From Salvia splendens (Eukaryota; Streptophyta; Magnoliopsida; Lamiales; Lamiaceae), in the NCBI RefSeq assembly GCF_004379255.2, contig NC_056044.1, positions 7,666,001 to 7,730,000 on the forward strand: 64,000 nt of DNA, given 5' to 3'. A program made the translations under genes and the position numbers. The notes under the pieces are model-generated. The model was given only the letters and a program-made list of their open reading frames with translations, searched no databases and was not told where the DNA came from. Below are positions 12,588-23,165 of the stretch, in pieces (the stretch's first letter is position 1; each line of letters begins with the position of its first letter).

Positions 12588-13375
12588 GGCTCAATCCAAA
12601 CTCACTCAGCTGAAGAAGTTAACGTTTTTTGCGCGGGAATTTCAGCTTATTAAAACGTTGTTACGAATAATACTAATGCTAATTTAAATAATTCAATCTC
12701 AGTAGTAACCATTAAGTTTTAATTTTTCTTAATTATTACAAAATGATATTTTTATACTACTCAAAAAGATGTTGTTTAGTTAAAATAACAAAAAATTCAT
12801 CAGAATAATATTTGTATTTTATTCAATCAACGTTATTTTGAACAATACTAAAATATATTTGCATACTATTGAGACAATTGAAAAAATAAAATTTAACTTC
12901 CTAATTTATTATTCTATTTTCAATTTATTGAGATTAGTGATACAATCTTTTCCACATCAAATTTAGTTGAAACTTAATCAAATGAAAAACATCTATAAAT
13001 GAAATTTTTTTTCTCATATAAAACTTTTAATTCATTAACATTATAAGTACTACTATTATACAATAGTTCTATTTTTTGCTAAAATTATTATCATTTCTCG
13101 ACGATAAGTTAAAACTTTTTATAGACTACCAATAAATTGATTTAATTACTAGGAGTATTTGATTTGTTAATGAAAGTTTACCAAGAAAAATAGGATGAAG
13201 CATCACTTTCCCCAAAACAATGCATCATTATTCCCATATTATGTGAACTTACAAATAATGATGAATGAGCCAATTCACCCAGAAAGAACAACCGCGGGTG
13301 GAAATGAATGGCATTTCACTTAAACCTTGATTAGTTCAAGACTATTGCACACGAACAATGTTAAGAAACCGGGCT
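12588..13375. other. AT-rich spacer between STN1 and the kinase gene
   Basis: This is the upstream side of STN1 and the downstream side of the kinase, since both are on the minus strand. It is very AT-rich with no recognisable element. The STN1 promoter must lie in its left part. Confidence 0.4.
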
Positions 13376-13470
13376 GCGGCCTCATGGGCCTCGACCAGTT
13401 CTAATACGAAAGCAAAAAGCTAGGTCGCGGCCTCAGTGGCCACGACTAGTTCTAATACAAAAGCAACCAC
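13376..13470. repeat. 51-bp imperfect tandem duplication over the kinase stop codon
   Basis: GCGGCCTCATGGGCCTCGAC at 13,376 and GCGGCCTCAGTGGCCACGAC at 13,427 each continue as AGTTCTAATAC.AAAGCAA. The period is 51 bp. The right copy contains the last codons and stop of the kinase gene; the left copy lies in the 3' untranslated region. Confidence 0.8.
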
Positions 13471-15310
13471 TTGCCTCATCGTCCAGTATCATCCCACCAC
13501 CTTTGCTCGTCTCCACTACTTCCAACATCCTCACAACCTCGTCCATCTCAGGCCGATTCTCAGGCTTCGCATCCCAACATCTACGCATGATGTTTGCAAA
13601 TGGTGCTGGGCAGCATCTTGGAATTTCTGGCCTCAGATTCTACCCAAAATGGCATCATGTGTAGATGTAAAATTATGAAGGCATAGATAGTGAATTTTCA
13701 TTTTTCTAAACAAAAACACCAAAAAAAAAAAATACAAACCTGCTGAACTACAGCTGAAGAGACTTCAGCAAAGCTCAAATTAGGATAAGGCATGTTGCAG
13801 CTGTATATTTCCCACAAGCATATGCCAAAGCTATACACATCACATTTCCTATTGTATGGCTTCCCATCAAGAACCTAACGTTTCGTCACATGAATTTCGA
13901 TTAGACGAGCCATAAAGAAATTTTTTTATTGCAAAACACAGTAATAATAACATACCTCTGGAGCCATGTAGCCAAGAGTTCCTGTGTTTCCAGTCATGTC
14001 CCTTGGATTCTGAGCTTCAACTCGAGCCACACCAAAATCCGCAATTTTCAGAGTTCCGCGAGCATCAAGCAACATGTTCTCTGTCTTGACATCACGGTGC
14101 ACGATTTTCATGGAGTGGAGGTAACTCAAGCTGCAAGAATTGGAGAGGAAGTGGGAAATGAAAAAAGGACTAATCGAGCTAGGTTAAGACCGTGGAATGA
14201 TGAACACAGGCATGGCGTTTTCTCACCCTCTAGCAAGATCCAGAGCAAGTTGAACCACAGTCTGGAATGCCAATTTCTTCATGTTATTCCTAACCAAGAC
14301 CTTCTTTAACGTCCCACCAGAAACGTACTCTACCACGACACAACATGCTCTAGATGGCAGCGAATTGAGACTAGCAGCTAAAGTGCCTTCAGAAGGTAGC
14401 TTAAGGTTTGTAGTTCCGACTGAGGCACCAACGAACTAGACACCAAGAACGAGCTTCTAGGTTAGAGTAAGGAATATCTTCAACCACAAAAGAATGGATA
14501 CTCTTTTATCAAAATGAAATGTGGAAACGGTTCATCTTCTTTCACCTTAGTAACGTTAGGATGGTCGAGCTTATGCCAAACAGCTACTTCTTGTCGAAAA
14601 GATGTCTGAAGAGCATCGCTCTCATCAGGCGTGGTCATACCATCCTCCCCCCACTCCAATACCTTAACTATATGCAATTGAGAATAGCCTTAGTTGTGAC
14701 AGTACTATAATTAAATATGCAACTTCATCCAATATCAAGAAATGCCCACAATCAATAAAGATCAACAATGGCAACATAATCTATCTTTATCCACAAAATA
14801 CACTTAACATGATGATTTCACAAGGTTGTAAGAAATGAAATGATTGATTCAATAAACTCATTAACACTTCAAATTAGCATTTTAAGGCATTAACTCAACT
14901 GAAAAAGAGAGCTCAACCTATTTATAAATGTGCATACAAATTGAATCATATCATAGTCAAAACACACACAAGAGATAAAAGGAACAAAAAAAAAAGAAAG
15001 AGTTATGACCTGCAACATCTTGGGCATCATAAACACCTTTATAAACAGTGCCATAGGTTCCATGAGCAATGGCATTCTTGATGTCAAGCTTAGCCAGATC
15101 AATCTCCCATTCCTCGGGCTGGTTGCGGGCTGAGGTGTTTCTGGGCCAGGCCCGGTTCAAATGCTTCTCCAATTGCACATCCCATGTCTTGAAATCAATC
15201 ATATCAGCCCTCGAGTACACACTACTCTCCGTAGTAGTATTATCTCTCACATTCGAATCCAAGGCCTCTTGTTCGAATTCCCGGGCTTTCCCCACATTCT
15301 TAAAATCCAT
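13433..15310 (-). CDS. Raf-like MAPKKK-type serine/threonine protein kinase (MRK1-like), six exons
   Basis: A soluble protein kinase of the plant Raf-like group, close to Arabidopsis ATMRK1 and relatives; the substrate is unknown. Exons on the minus strand: 15310-15010, 14667-14546, 14435-14227, 14130-13956, 13874-13740, 13639-13433. Sum 1149 bp, 382 aa, normal for the group. A variable region of about 75 residues ends at [13 protein letters not shown]. The kinase domain follows with the glycine loop [11 protein letters not shown], the lysine in [44 protein letters not shown], the catalytic loop [31 protein letters not shown] and [12 protein letters not shown]. The C-terminus has ETSKGGGM, as in MRK1. 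All key catalytic residues are present. The start at 15,310 (MDFKN) is preferred over an upstream in-frame ATG at 15,412, which would add a hydrophobic stretch not expected in this family. The stop codon lies in a local tandem duplication. Confidence 0.9.
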
Positions 15311-16448
15311 CAATCTCGGGCTCAACTCAAATGTGGCAAGAAATGGTGGAGGAATGAAAATATATAGGGAAAGAAGGGAAGGGAGAGGAAAAGTTAAATT
15401 GATGAAGGACAAGAAGCATATATATATATATATGTCCTTGATTTAGCAGAGATACGTGTCAACTAAAGAGACGTGAAGGCGACAAAAGATTGAGATTTTA
15501 AACAAAACCAAAACACATCGTGGACCGTATGCTTGTGCAATGTGTATATACATACCAACGTGCTAGACTAGAGATTTTACAAATTATAGGAAGAAATGTA
15601 GGAAACCGAATTTGTTATCATAATCATTAAGAAATATGGAAAATTGTAATTTAAATTACATAATTGTGTGATTAAGTGGAGAGATTCAATTTTATGAACT
15701 GAATGATCTCTTAGTACTAAATTATTTCATGTGGTCTCTTCTCATTTCGTAATTTTTCATTATTAGTTACTGATTTGGCGATATCCTCAACTGCATCTCG
15801 GCGGCACCTTTTTCTTCCGTCGACAACAAGAATGATCTGCCGCCGCGTTTTTGGAAACGGATTGTAGTATTATATCCTAATTTTGTGCAATCTCTTCAAA
15901 AAAATCTCATGATGCAACCCTTCTTCCTCTAATTCCGATTCAACTAAAAATGTAGTTCTCTCTTTTTGTGAAAAAATTAGGCTCTGTAACTTCAAATTAC
16001 GTTTTGAAATCTCGTTAGATTGAGAAAACTCAAAATAATTAATGTGACTTTATGATTTCCTTCGAAAATGGTAAGTACTACTTTGATTCCCCTATTTTAA
16101 TCAAGAATTTAAGATGGTGCGGTGCTATTTCATTGGTCGAGCCCTGTTTGTGTTAGGAGATTTAGAGACCAAAATAATTTTCTCATGAACTAATGTGGAA
16201 TGGAATATACACAATTGAAAGAAGTGAGAAAATATCTAAATTGACTAAAAGTACTCATAATATCCAATCATGGAAGAGGATTCTTAAAATTTATTTAATG
16301 TACTAAACTTTGTTTGCAAGTAAAATTTGCTGGGAAGGGGCATGTGTTGCAAATTCAATTATGTGTTTTAACAATCAATTACTACGAAAAATCGTGGGCC
16401 AGATTGAAATAAACAAGATTTATTTTTCCGAATATGTGGTAGATGTTA
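15311..16448. other. Upstream region of the kinase and spacer
   Basis: This should contain the kinase promoter. A short AT run lies at 15,418-15,433. No further gene or element is recognised up to the first Harbinger element. Confidence 0.35.
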
Positions 16449-18371
16449 GAGCATCCACAATGGTTTTGGACAAGCAATAGCTCAGTCATAGCCTAGCCAC
16501 AAACTCCTCCGGCCACATCATCAGCACTAAAAATTCCTCATACCACATCATCAGGACAAACAACTGGACAAGCAATAGCCTAGCCACAATAAACAAAATA
16601 ATAAAAATAACAATCACACAAAATACGGACTTCAACTTACGATACAGATACGGAAAAATGCAATAATTTTATTTAAATAAAAAAAGGTACATTAAAAAAA
16701 ATTACATAATTTTAAAAATAACTAACTCCGTGCAGTCCTCCGCGCCCACAACTCTTCAATTAAATCCTTTTGGAGTCGAATATGAGCTTCTACTTGGCGC
16801 ATGTCGGCATGTGCTTGGAGGCGGCCGGCTTCATCGTGAGGTACAGCACTTCGTACGTTCGGGGCGGCCACGCCGTGGCTTGGACCGGCTTCATTATCTT
16901 CGTTGGCCCAACTAGTCAGTTGTACACCTTCATCTTCGACAATCATGTTGTGCATGATAATACAGGCGTACATTATATCAGCAATGCAGTCGACATGCCA
17001 CAACCGCGTTGGACTCCTAATTGCCGCCCATCGAGACTGGAGCACACCAAATGCGTGATCCACGTCCTTGCGCGCCGACTCTTGCCGTTCCGCAAAGTAG
17101 GCCGTCCTCTCATCTGATGCGCACCTGATCGTCTTCACAAAGACGGGCCACCTAGGGTATATCCCATCCACCAAGTAGTAGCTCATATCATGTTGGTTCC
17201 CGTTGGCGATAAAACTGATGGCCGGACCGACGCCCTGGCACTGCTCGTTGAAAAGGGGCGACGAGTTGAGAACGTTGACGTCGTTGTTCGACCCGGCTAC
17301 CCCAAAATATGCATGTCAAATCCACAGCCGGTAATCAGCTACGGCCTCGAGGATCATCGTGGGATTCTTTCCCTTGAGCCGGTCGTGTAGAACCCCTTCT
17401 AGGCAGCGGGACAGTTCTTCCACTCTCAATACATACAATCTATACTGCCTAACATACCCGAGAACCCATGCTTCTCCCTGTGCATCTGCATCAGCTCCTG
17501 GCAGTCTTCGGGGGTAGGGCTTCGAAGGTACTGATCACGGAATATTTCAACCACGCCCTGACAGAAATACTTCATACATTCAAGGGCAGTCATCTCACCG
17601 ATGTGGAAGTACTCGTCCCACATGTCTGTCGCGCCTCCGTAGGCCAACTGCCTGATTCCGGCAGTGCACTTTTGAATAGGTGTGTGGTCGGGTTTGCTAG
17701 CCGCATCGTGCCTGAAGCGGAAATACAGATATCGACTCTCCAAAGCGTCAACAATACGCATAAACAGGGCCCTGCTCATCCTAAAACGCCGCCTGAAAAG
17801 GTTGGCGTTAAACCGCGGCTCCGGTGCGAAGTAGTCTTCATATAGCCGCTGATGTGCAGCTACGTGATCCCGCTCAATCACTACTCGGCGGTGAACAACG
17901 GGTCGAGATTGAGGTACCGCCGGCTGCAAGGCCCTCTATAACAGCCGGTTTATCTCATGGGACGTATACACCTCCAACGCTTCGTTCATTCGTCGGTCGT
18001 ACTCCTCAGCATCCCCACCACTACCACCACTACTACCACCCGCGCTACTCATTTTGCGTTGTTGCTCTTGTACAGAAATTAAGATAGAGAGAATACTCGT
18101 TAAAACAAGTGGTGCAAATAAAATGACGTGCAAATCGCGTATATATAGTATTTCAAAAATTAAATAAAAATAAAATAAAATCCGCTTGCTGATCGCTCAC
18201 CGATCGGGAGCCTACAATGGTGGCCAGCCGATCGGCGAGCGCATCAGCCAGGGGTTGGGAATCGGCATGCGCTTGCCGTTTTTTTCGCTGATTTGGCGTT
18301 CGCCGGCTGCAATGGTTCGGCGAGCGCCAGGGATCGGCTAGCCGGTGGGCTCGCCGCCATTGTGGATGCTC
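16449..18371 (-). mobile_element. PIF/Harbinger DNA transposon, copy 1
   Basis: The element has perfect 15-bp terminal inverted repeats (GAGCATCCACAATGG at the left, its complement at the right) and a 3-bp target duplication TTA at 16,446-16,448 and 18,372-18,374, the hallmark of PIF/Harbinger. It is 1,923 bp and holds only a transposase gene on the minus strand. No MYB-like second gene is present. The intact ends suggest it may still be movable by a transposase supplied from elsewhere. Confidence 0.92.
16722..18052 (-). pseudogene. Broken Harbinger transposase (HARBI1/ALP1-like nuclease), copy 1
   Basis: The reading begins MSSAGGSSGG and covers the family blocks FRRRFRMSRALFMRIV, CTAGIRQLAYG, GFSGMLGSIDCMY, GVAGSNNDVNVLNSSPLF and DGIYPRWPVFVKTI. 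Lesions: TAG at 17,936-17,938; TGA at 17,426-17,428 and TAG at 17,399-17,401, both at tryptophan positions; a one-base loss near 17,370; TGA at 17,316-17,318, again a tryptophan position. The DDE triad has D in SIDC and D in SNNDVN, but the usual glutamate block VERAFG reads VDHAFG, so the third catalytic residue is altered. Almost certainly not functional. Confidence 0.88.
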
Positions 18372-18461
18372 TTAGAACACATTTCAACATTCAAATCCCT
18401 TTTACCCCCATCACACTAAAAATGGAATTAAAATGTTTTTACGAACTTGTAAAGCTTTTTA

Positions 18462-20414
18462 GAACATCCACAACCGTGCTCTTGCCAGCGGCACGGTTGT
18501 GGGCCCGTCCCCACTTTTTCTGCCTGCTCTCAGGTAAGAGCACAACACCCACAGCTGTGCTCTTCCGCAAGGACGAGCACAATTAATTTAAAATTCAATT
18601 AAACAATAACATTTCCATAATAATAAAATTCATTAAAAAAACCTAAATAAAATTACAAATGACAAATAAAATAAAAACGACATAATTAAAATCCTAAAAA
18701 TTAAAAATTACACAATTAAAATACTAAAAATTAAAAAAACACTACTCGTTGCCGAATTTCGCCCACATGTGGTTGATTAGGTCTTCTTGTAACTGAATGT
18801 GGGTTCGGGTATCGCGCATTGTGTGCCTTGTCTCGATCCTCTGGCCAACCGTCGTATGCTCACCTCGGCATGGGGGAGACCTCGCTGTTGAGCTTCCGGC
18901 TTCATCCTCGTCGTAGAAGCTAGCCGCCCTCGGCCCTTCGTCGGCTATAATCATGTTGTGTAAGATAATACACGTGAACATGATGTCGGCGATATTATTC
19001 ACGTACCACAGCCGAGCCGGGGCCTTCACAATGTTGAATCGAGCTTGAAGGACCCCGAAGGCTCTTTCGACGTCTTTCCGCGCGGACTCTTGACGCTGCG
19101 TAAAAAGAACTCGTCTCGGGTCGTGCGGGTTGTGGAGCGTCTTCACGAACGTCGACCACCTTGGGTAGATACCATCGGCGAGATAGTAACCCATGTGGTA
19201 TGTATTTCCGTTGATGGTGAAGTCGATCGCCGGTGCTACACCATTCATCACATCATTGAAGAGTGGTGACGAATAGAGCACGTTCAAGTCGTTGTTGGCT
19301 CCGGCAACGCCAAAATATGCATGTCAAATCCATAGGCGGTAGTCGGCGACCGCCTCAAGGATAAGTGTTGGGCCGCCGCCTTTGTGACCGCTTAAGTGTT
19401 GCCCCCTCCAAGCATTCGGGCAATTCTTCCACCTCCAATGCATGCAGTCAATGCTGCCAAGCATTCCGGGGAAGCCATGGACTGATTCGTGAAGACGAAG
19501 CAACCGTTGGCAATCATCGGTGCTGGGTGACCGAAGGAATTCATCCCCGAAAGCTGAACGAACGCCCTCGCCAAAAATTCTTTAGACAAAGGATTCTAGT
19601 GGACTCACCGATATGCAAATACTCGTCGAAGATGTCGGCCGTTTGCCCAGTAGCGAGTTGTCGGATGGCACACGTACACTTCTGCAACGGCGTGATACTT
19701 TGCCGGCCGGCTGAATCTGGACCTGTTTGGAAGAATTTAACACGTGCGAACAATGTGTTGACAATTCGCATGAACAAGCGCTTTGACATGCGAAAACGGC
19801 GCCTAAAGTAATCTGCCGGAAACCGCGGCTGGTCGGCAAAGTAGTCGGCAACGAGCCTTTCGTGGGCTCCCTCCCGGTCACGATGGATGTAGCGGCGATT
19901 TGATCTAGTTCGTTGAGGAGGAGGAGCGGGGGTATTCGCCGCGACATATGCTTCGTAAGCGGCACGATGTTGTTCGTAGTATTCTTGTTCTTCGCGCTCC
20001 ACTTCCGCCATAATATGGGTGAAATCCATTTGAGGTTTTGAGTGAGGGATGAATGTGTTGATAGTTTGTATGAGAATTATGAATGAGAGATGATTTGATG
20101 TGATAAATGGATGATGAATGTGTGTATTTATAGATGATTTTGGGAAAAAAATAAAAAATTCAAAAAAAATCAGAAAAAATGGGAAAAAACGGCCATATTT
20201 TTTTGGATTTGGAATTTTTTTTATTATCACTATTTACAATTAAATGCCGATTTTTAAGTAAAAAAAAATTTGAAGGCAACGACTATGCCGTTGCCCAATC
20301 CCGTGCCGCCACGTCAGCTGCTCGCTGGCACGACGCGAGCGCAGCGGCGGCGGTGCTTCGCCTTGCCAGCGGCGCGGACGGCGGTGGCGACCGTCGCCAC
20401 CGTTGCGGATGCTC
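18462..20414 (-). mobile_element. PIF/Harbinger DNA transposon, copy 2
   Basis: The left end GAACATCCACAACCGTG matches the inverted right end GAGCATCCGCAACGGTGG imperfectly. TTA flanks both sides (18,459-18,461 and 20,415-20,417). It is 1,953 bp and contains one transposase gene on the minus strand, in the same orientation as copy 1, which starts only about 90 bp away. The two copies differ strongly in sequence, so this is not a recent tandem duplication. Confidence 0.88.
18742..20029 (-). pseudogene. Harbinger transposase with one frameshift and one stop, copy 2
   Basis: The start chosen is MDFTHIMAEVEREEQEYYEQ at 20,029. Family blocks follow: FRRRFRMSKRLFMRIV, CAIRQLATGQTADIFDEYLH, HGFPGMLGSIDCMHWRWKNC, GVAGANNDLNVLYSSPLF, DGIYPRWSTFVKTL, RKDVERAFGVLQARF and CIILHNMI. 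The DDE residues (SIDC, NNDLN, VERAFG) are all present. Breaks are a one-base loss near 19,580 and a TGA at 19,324-19,326 where relatives have tryptophan (LWI-stop-HAYFG). The same stop at the same position occurs in copy 1. Closer to functional than copy 1. Confidence 0.87.
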
Positions 20415-20689
20415 TTACATATTGCTCATGAAAATTGTACTACTGCATTTCACACTTATATCAATTGGATAAGGGAGCACCTCTTTTTTAACCATGAAAG
20501 TTAAATTGTTATATACATGGCTATCCCTATCAAGTCCAACGACACAGACTACACATTCAATATAGGTCAGGTAATAATGATACACAGAATTTGCTTTAGA
20601 AGTGAATAATAATGAAGGACCACTCTTACTCATATTCTATATGTCAGAATAAAATTAATAGTGATGAGTTATCCTAGAAATAGAGTAGA

Positions 20690-20755
20690 TAATGTCCGAG
20701 GCCAGATGTCTCGAACTCGAGTCTATCGTGATGCGACTTTCAAATTTCTATTTAT
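20690..20755 (+). repeat. SINE-like fragment (tRNA-related 3' half)
   Basis: CTCGAACTCGAGTCTATCG resembles a degenerate B box plus flank. The following GTGATGCGACTTTCAAATTT is closely similar to GTGACGCGACCTTTAAATTT at 57,430, so the two are copies of one repeat family. Both ends are unclear. Confidence 0.35.
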
Positions 20756-21045
20756 TTGTTAATAAAAATAAAAATAAAATAACAGATATGATCAGTGAAT
20801 AAGTTGATCTTTAGGAGAAAAGAAAAAATCTCTATGGATGGATTCATGGCAGGGCAACAAGCCACATAAAAAGGCATAAATTGTAGATGTAGTAATGATA
20901 TTAAACACAAGAACAAAGAAATGAATTTAGAGATGAAGAATTTGAGAACATGTTGGTCCACACAACCTAGAATTATCATCCACTTGGATACAGATTACAG
21001 AATAAAGTCCAAAACAACAAATTTGTGGGCTCCACTGTTTCTTGT

Positions 21046-21164
21046 TGTTATAGTGAATGTTTCAGGCAAAATTATTACAATTGGTTCATTGGTTGAGGTG
21101 TATAAATGTTATAGTGAATGTTTCAGGCAAAATTATTACAATTGGTTCATTGGTTGAGGTGTAT
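21046..21164. repeat. 61-bp tandem duplication
   Basis: TGTTATAGTGAATGTTTCAG begins at 21,046 and again at 21,107, and the following bases to GGTTGAGGTGTA are identical. The near-perfect identity suggests a recent local duplication. It is non-coding. Confidence 0.85.
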
Positions 21165-22321
21165 TTTATACATGCAAAAGTACACTAAAGGTGTTACATT
21201 TGGAGGGGGTGGATATCAAATCAAAACTGCATTGCAAGACCTCTCTACATGTTTCCTGTTCAAGAAATAAGTGCAGTTTGCATTATTCTTACTAAATGTT
21301 ATGATTCAATCATCTTTATGCTTCATATCTTTTTGGATTTTATTAAGCTCGAAAAGTTATTCTTAGTATCCAAACTCAACTATTATACCATAAGCTCATG
21401 GATTGATGGTGAGGCTGAGACCATTTCATAATGCAAGCAGCCCAAATTGAGTTCTCTTTCTATAGGCCCAGCCCAAATACTATGATTAATTAATTTCTAA
21501 TTAAGATGTACTCCTACAATGCAAATAAAACATGGTGAGATCCTGTTCACAAGAAATTCTTCCAACACGACTCTAATTTGGTAATCCTTTTTTAATCTCA
21601 TCTTAACCAAACCATTTCATTGTCAATCACTGTTGATTGCAACAGCCACGAGACTTGTTTGGAATTTTCAAGCATGTCTATATTTCTTACCAAACTTTTA
21701 TATGATCTGATGTTTTGCTTCATCGCATTCGGCCAAACAACGCCTTATCTTATCAAATATCAATCCTAATTTCGTTTTCTTGGCTACTAAATTCCGAAAT
21801 TATAAATGATAGTTTTATATTGCTTTATGAGGTGTTTTCCATTTATAAAAAAGATAAGTTTGTGACTTGTTACTTGTTACTTGTTAGTCTCTATCGGCAC
21901 ATATGCCAAATTCCAAAACAATAGTACGCTTATATAAATTGGAGCTCGGTTCATCCTTTTTACGCTTGGTTGGAAATTATATATATTCATGTATAATTCA
22001 TCAATAAAACACTCAAGATAATTTGTCGTTTGGCCATGGAATTTCGTAATGTGGGAGTATAAAATTTAATTACGTTCCAAGTTAGGGATATATAAAATAA
22101 AAACATAGATTTTGAGCATTTTTTTAAAAAAATCACTCCAAATTTGGAACATAAACTGTGTATATGATAACCTTGTATCTACGAAGTGAAGGAGATTGGT
22201 GGTGCCACTAGCGCGCAGAGAGGTGGAGGTGTCGCCAAATATGACGAGTAAACTAAGGTTTTGAAAACCCTAGTTTGACGGCGATGGAGAATAGGGTTTG
22301 CGGGAAGAAATAATCAAAAAC

Positions 22322-22801
22322 TACTTCTTTCGCCTCTCATTATATGCCCAGTTTCTATTTTGGTCCATCCCATATTAATTGTTCCACTTCATTTTCTCCA
22401 CTTTTGGTAGTGGATCTCACGTTCAACTAACACATTTTCACTCACATTTTATTATAAAACTAGTATATAAAAGTAGGATCGACATTCACTAACTTTTTCA
22501 ACACACTTTCTATTATATTTCTTAAAACTCGTGCTAGGTCAAAGTGTGACTCACACTACAACAAAAAAAACTGCTAATGACACTTTTTAATGCTATTAAG
22601 GACGCTAATTTGTCCCAACTAATAGAAACGTCCTACAAAATAAAAGATTAAGATTTGTGCCATCAACTTAGGGACGTTTTCTTTTGCGTCCTAAATTATG
22701 GTTGTTTTAAAAAAGTTCCAAACATTAACAACTGCTCAATTTTTATGTCCTTAAAAGATAAGTTTTTGACTTTTGTAGTGACATATTGGGACGGAGGGAG
22801 T
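22322..22801. mobile_element. Stowaway-like MITE interrupted by another element
   Basis: The right end ACATATTGGGACGGAGGGAG matches the inverted left end CTTCTTTCGCCTCTCATTAT only loosely, as in old Stowaway copies. The length of about 480 bp is explained by the CACTA-like insert at 22,554-22,780. Confidence 0.5.
22554..22780. mobile_element. Small CACTA-type MITE nested in the Stowaway-like element
   Basis: It starts CACTACAACAAAA and ends TTTTGTAGTG, the classic CACTA terminal pair, with a 227-bp non-coding interior containing GACACTTTTTAATG-type text. The flanking triplets (TCA and ACA) do not match exactly, so a target duplication is not confirmed. Confidence 0.55.
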
Positions 22802-22997
22802 TTTGTATTTCTTGAAATGTGAAGGAATACAATGTCTATTTATAAATATCTAGACAATATATGCGATTCGACTCCCTTTTGCATCTCGAAAAAATTAGAT
22901 AAAAAGAAACGGATATTGTAACCTTTAATTTTGCTTGATTCTATTATATTATAATTTAAATAAGAAGACTAGAAATTAAAAACTACACATAGTAATT

Positions 22998-23165
22998 CAA
23001 GGGTTGTGGTCAAGTGGCATGTGACTCGTCCATCCTTAACCAAATGGTCAGAGTATCAATCCTTGTCTTTAGAAATGGAGCAGCCTTAAAGTGTCTATAA
23101 AACAGCACGGGAAATAGTCACTAGATCCGTCGGTGGATATCCTTAATCTAACAACAAAAAAATTA
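22998..23165 (+). mobile_element. tRNA-derived SINE candidate
   Basis: TGGTCAAGTGGC fits a pol III A box and AGTATCAATCC is a near match to a B box about 45 bases downstream. The segment ends in an A-rich stretch (ACAACAAAAAAA). CATAGT occurs on both flanks and may be part of a target duplication. There is no coding capacity. It is not a working tRNA gene, because no cloverleaf forms around the boxes. Confidence 0.45.

Noticed and set aside
22998..23100. A tRNA gene
   Set aside because: A and B box-like motifs are present, but no acceptor stem or cloverleaf pairs around them; a SINE fragment fits better.
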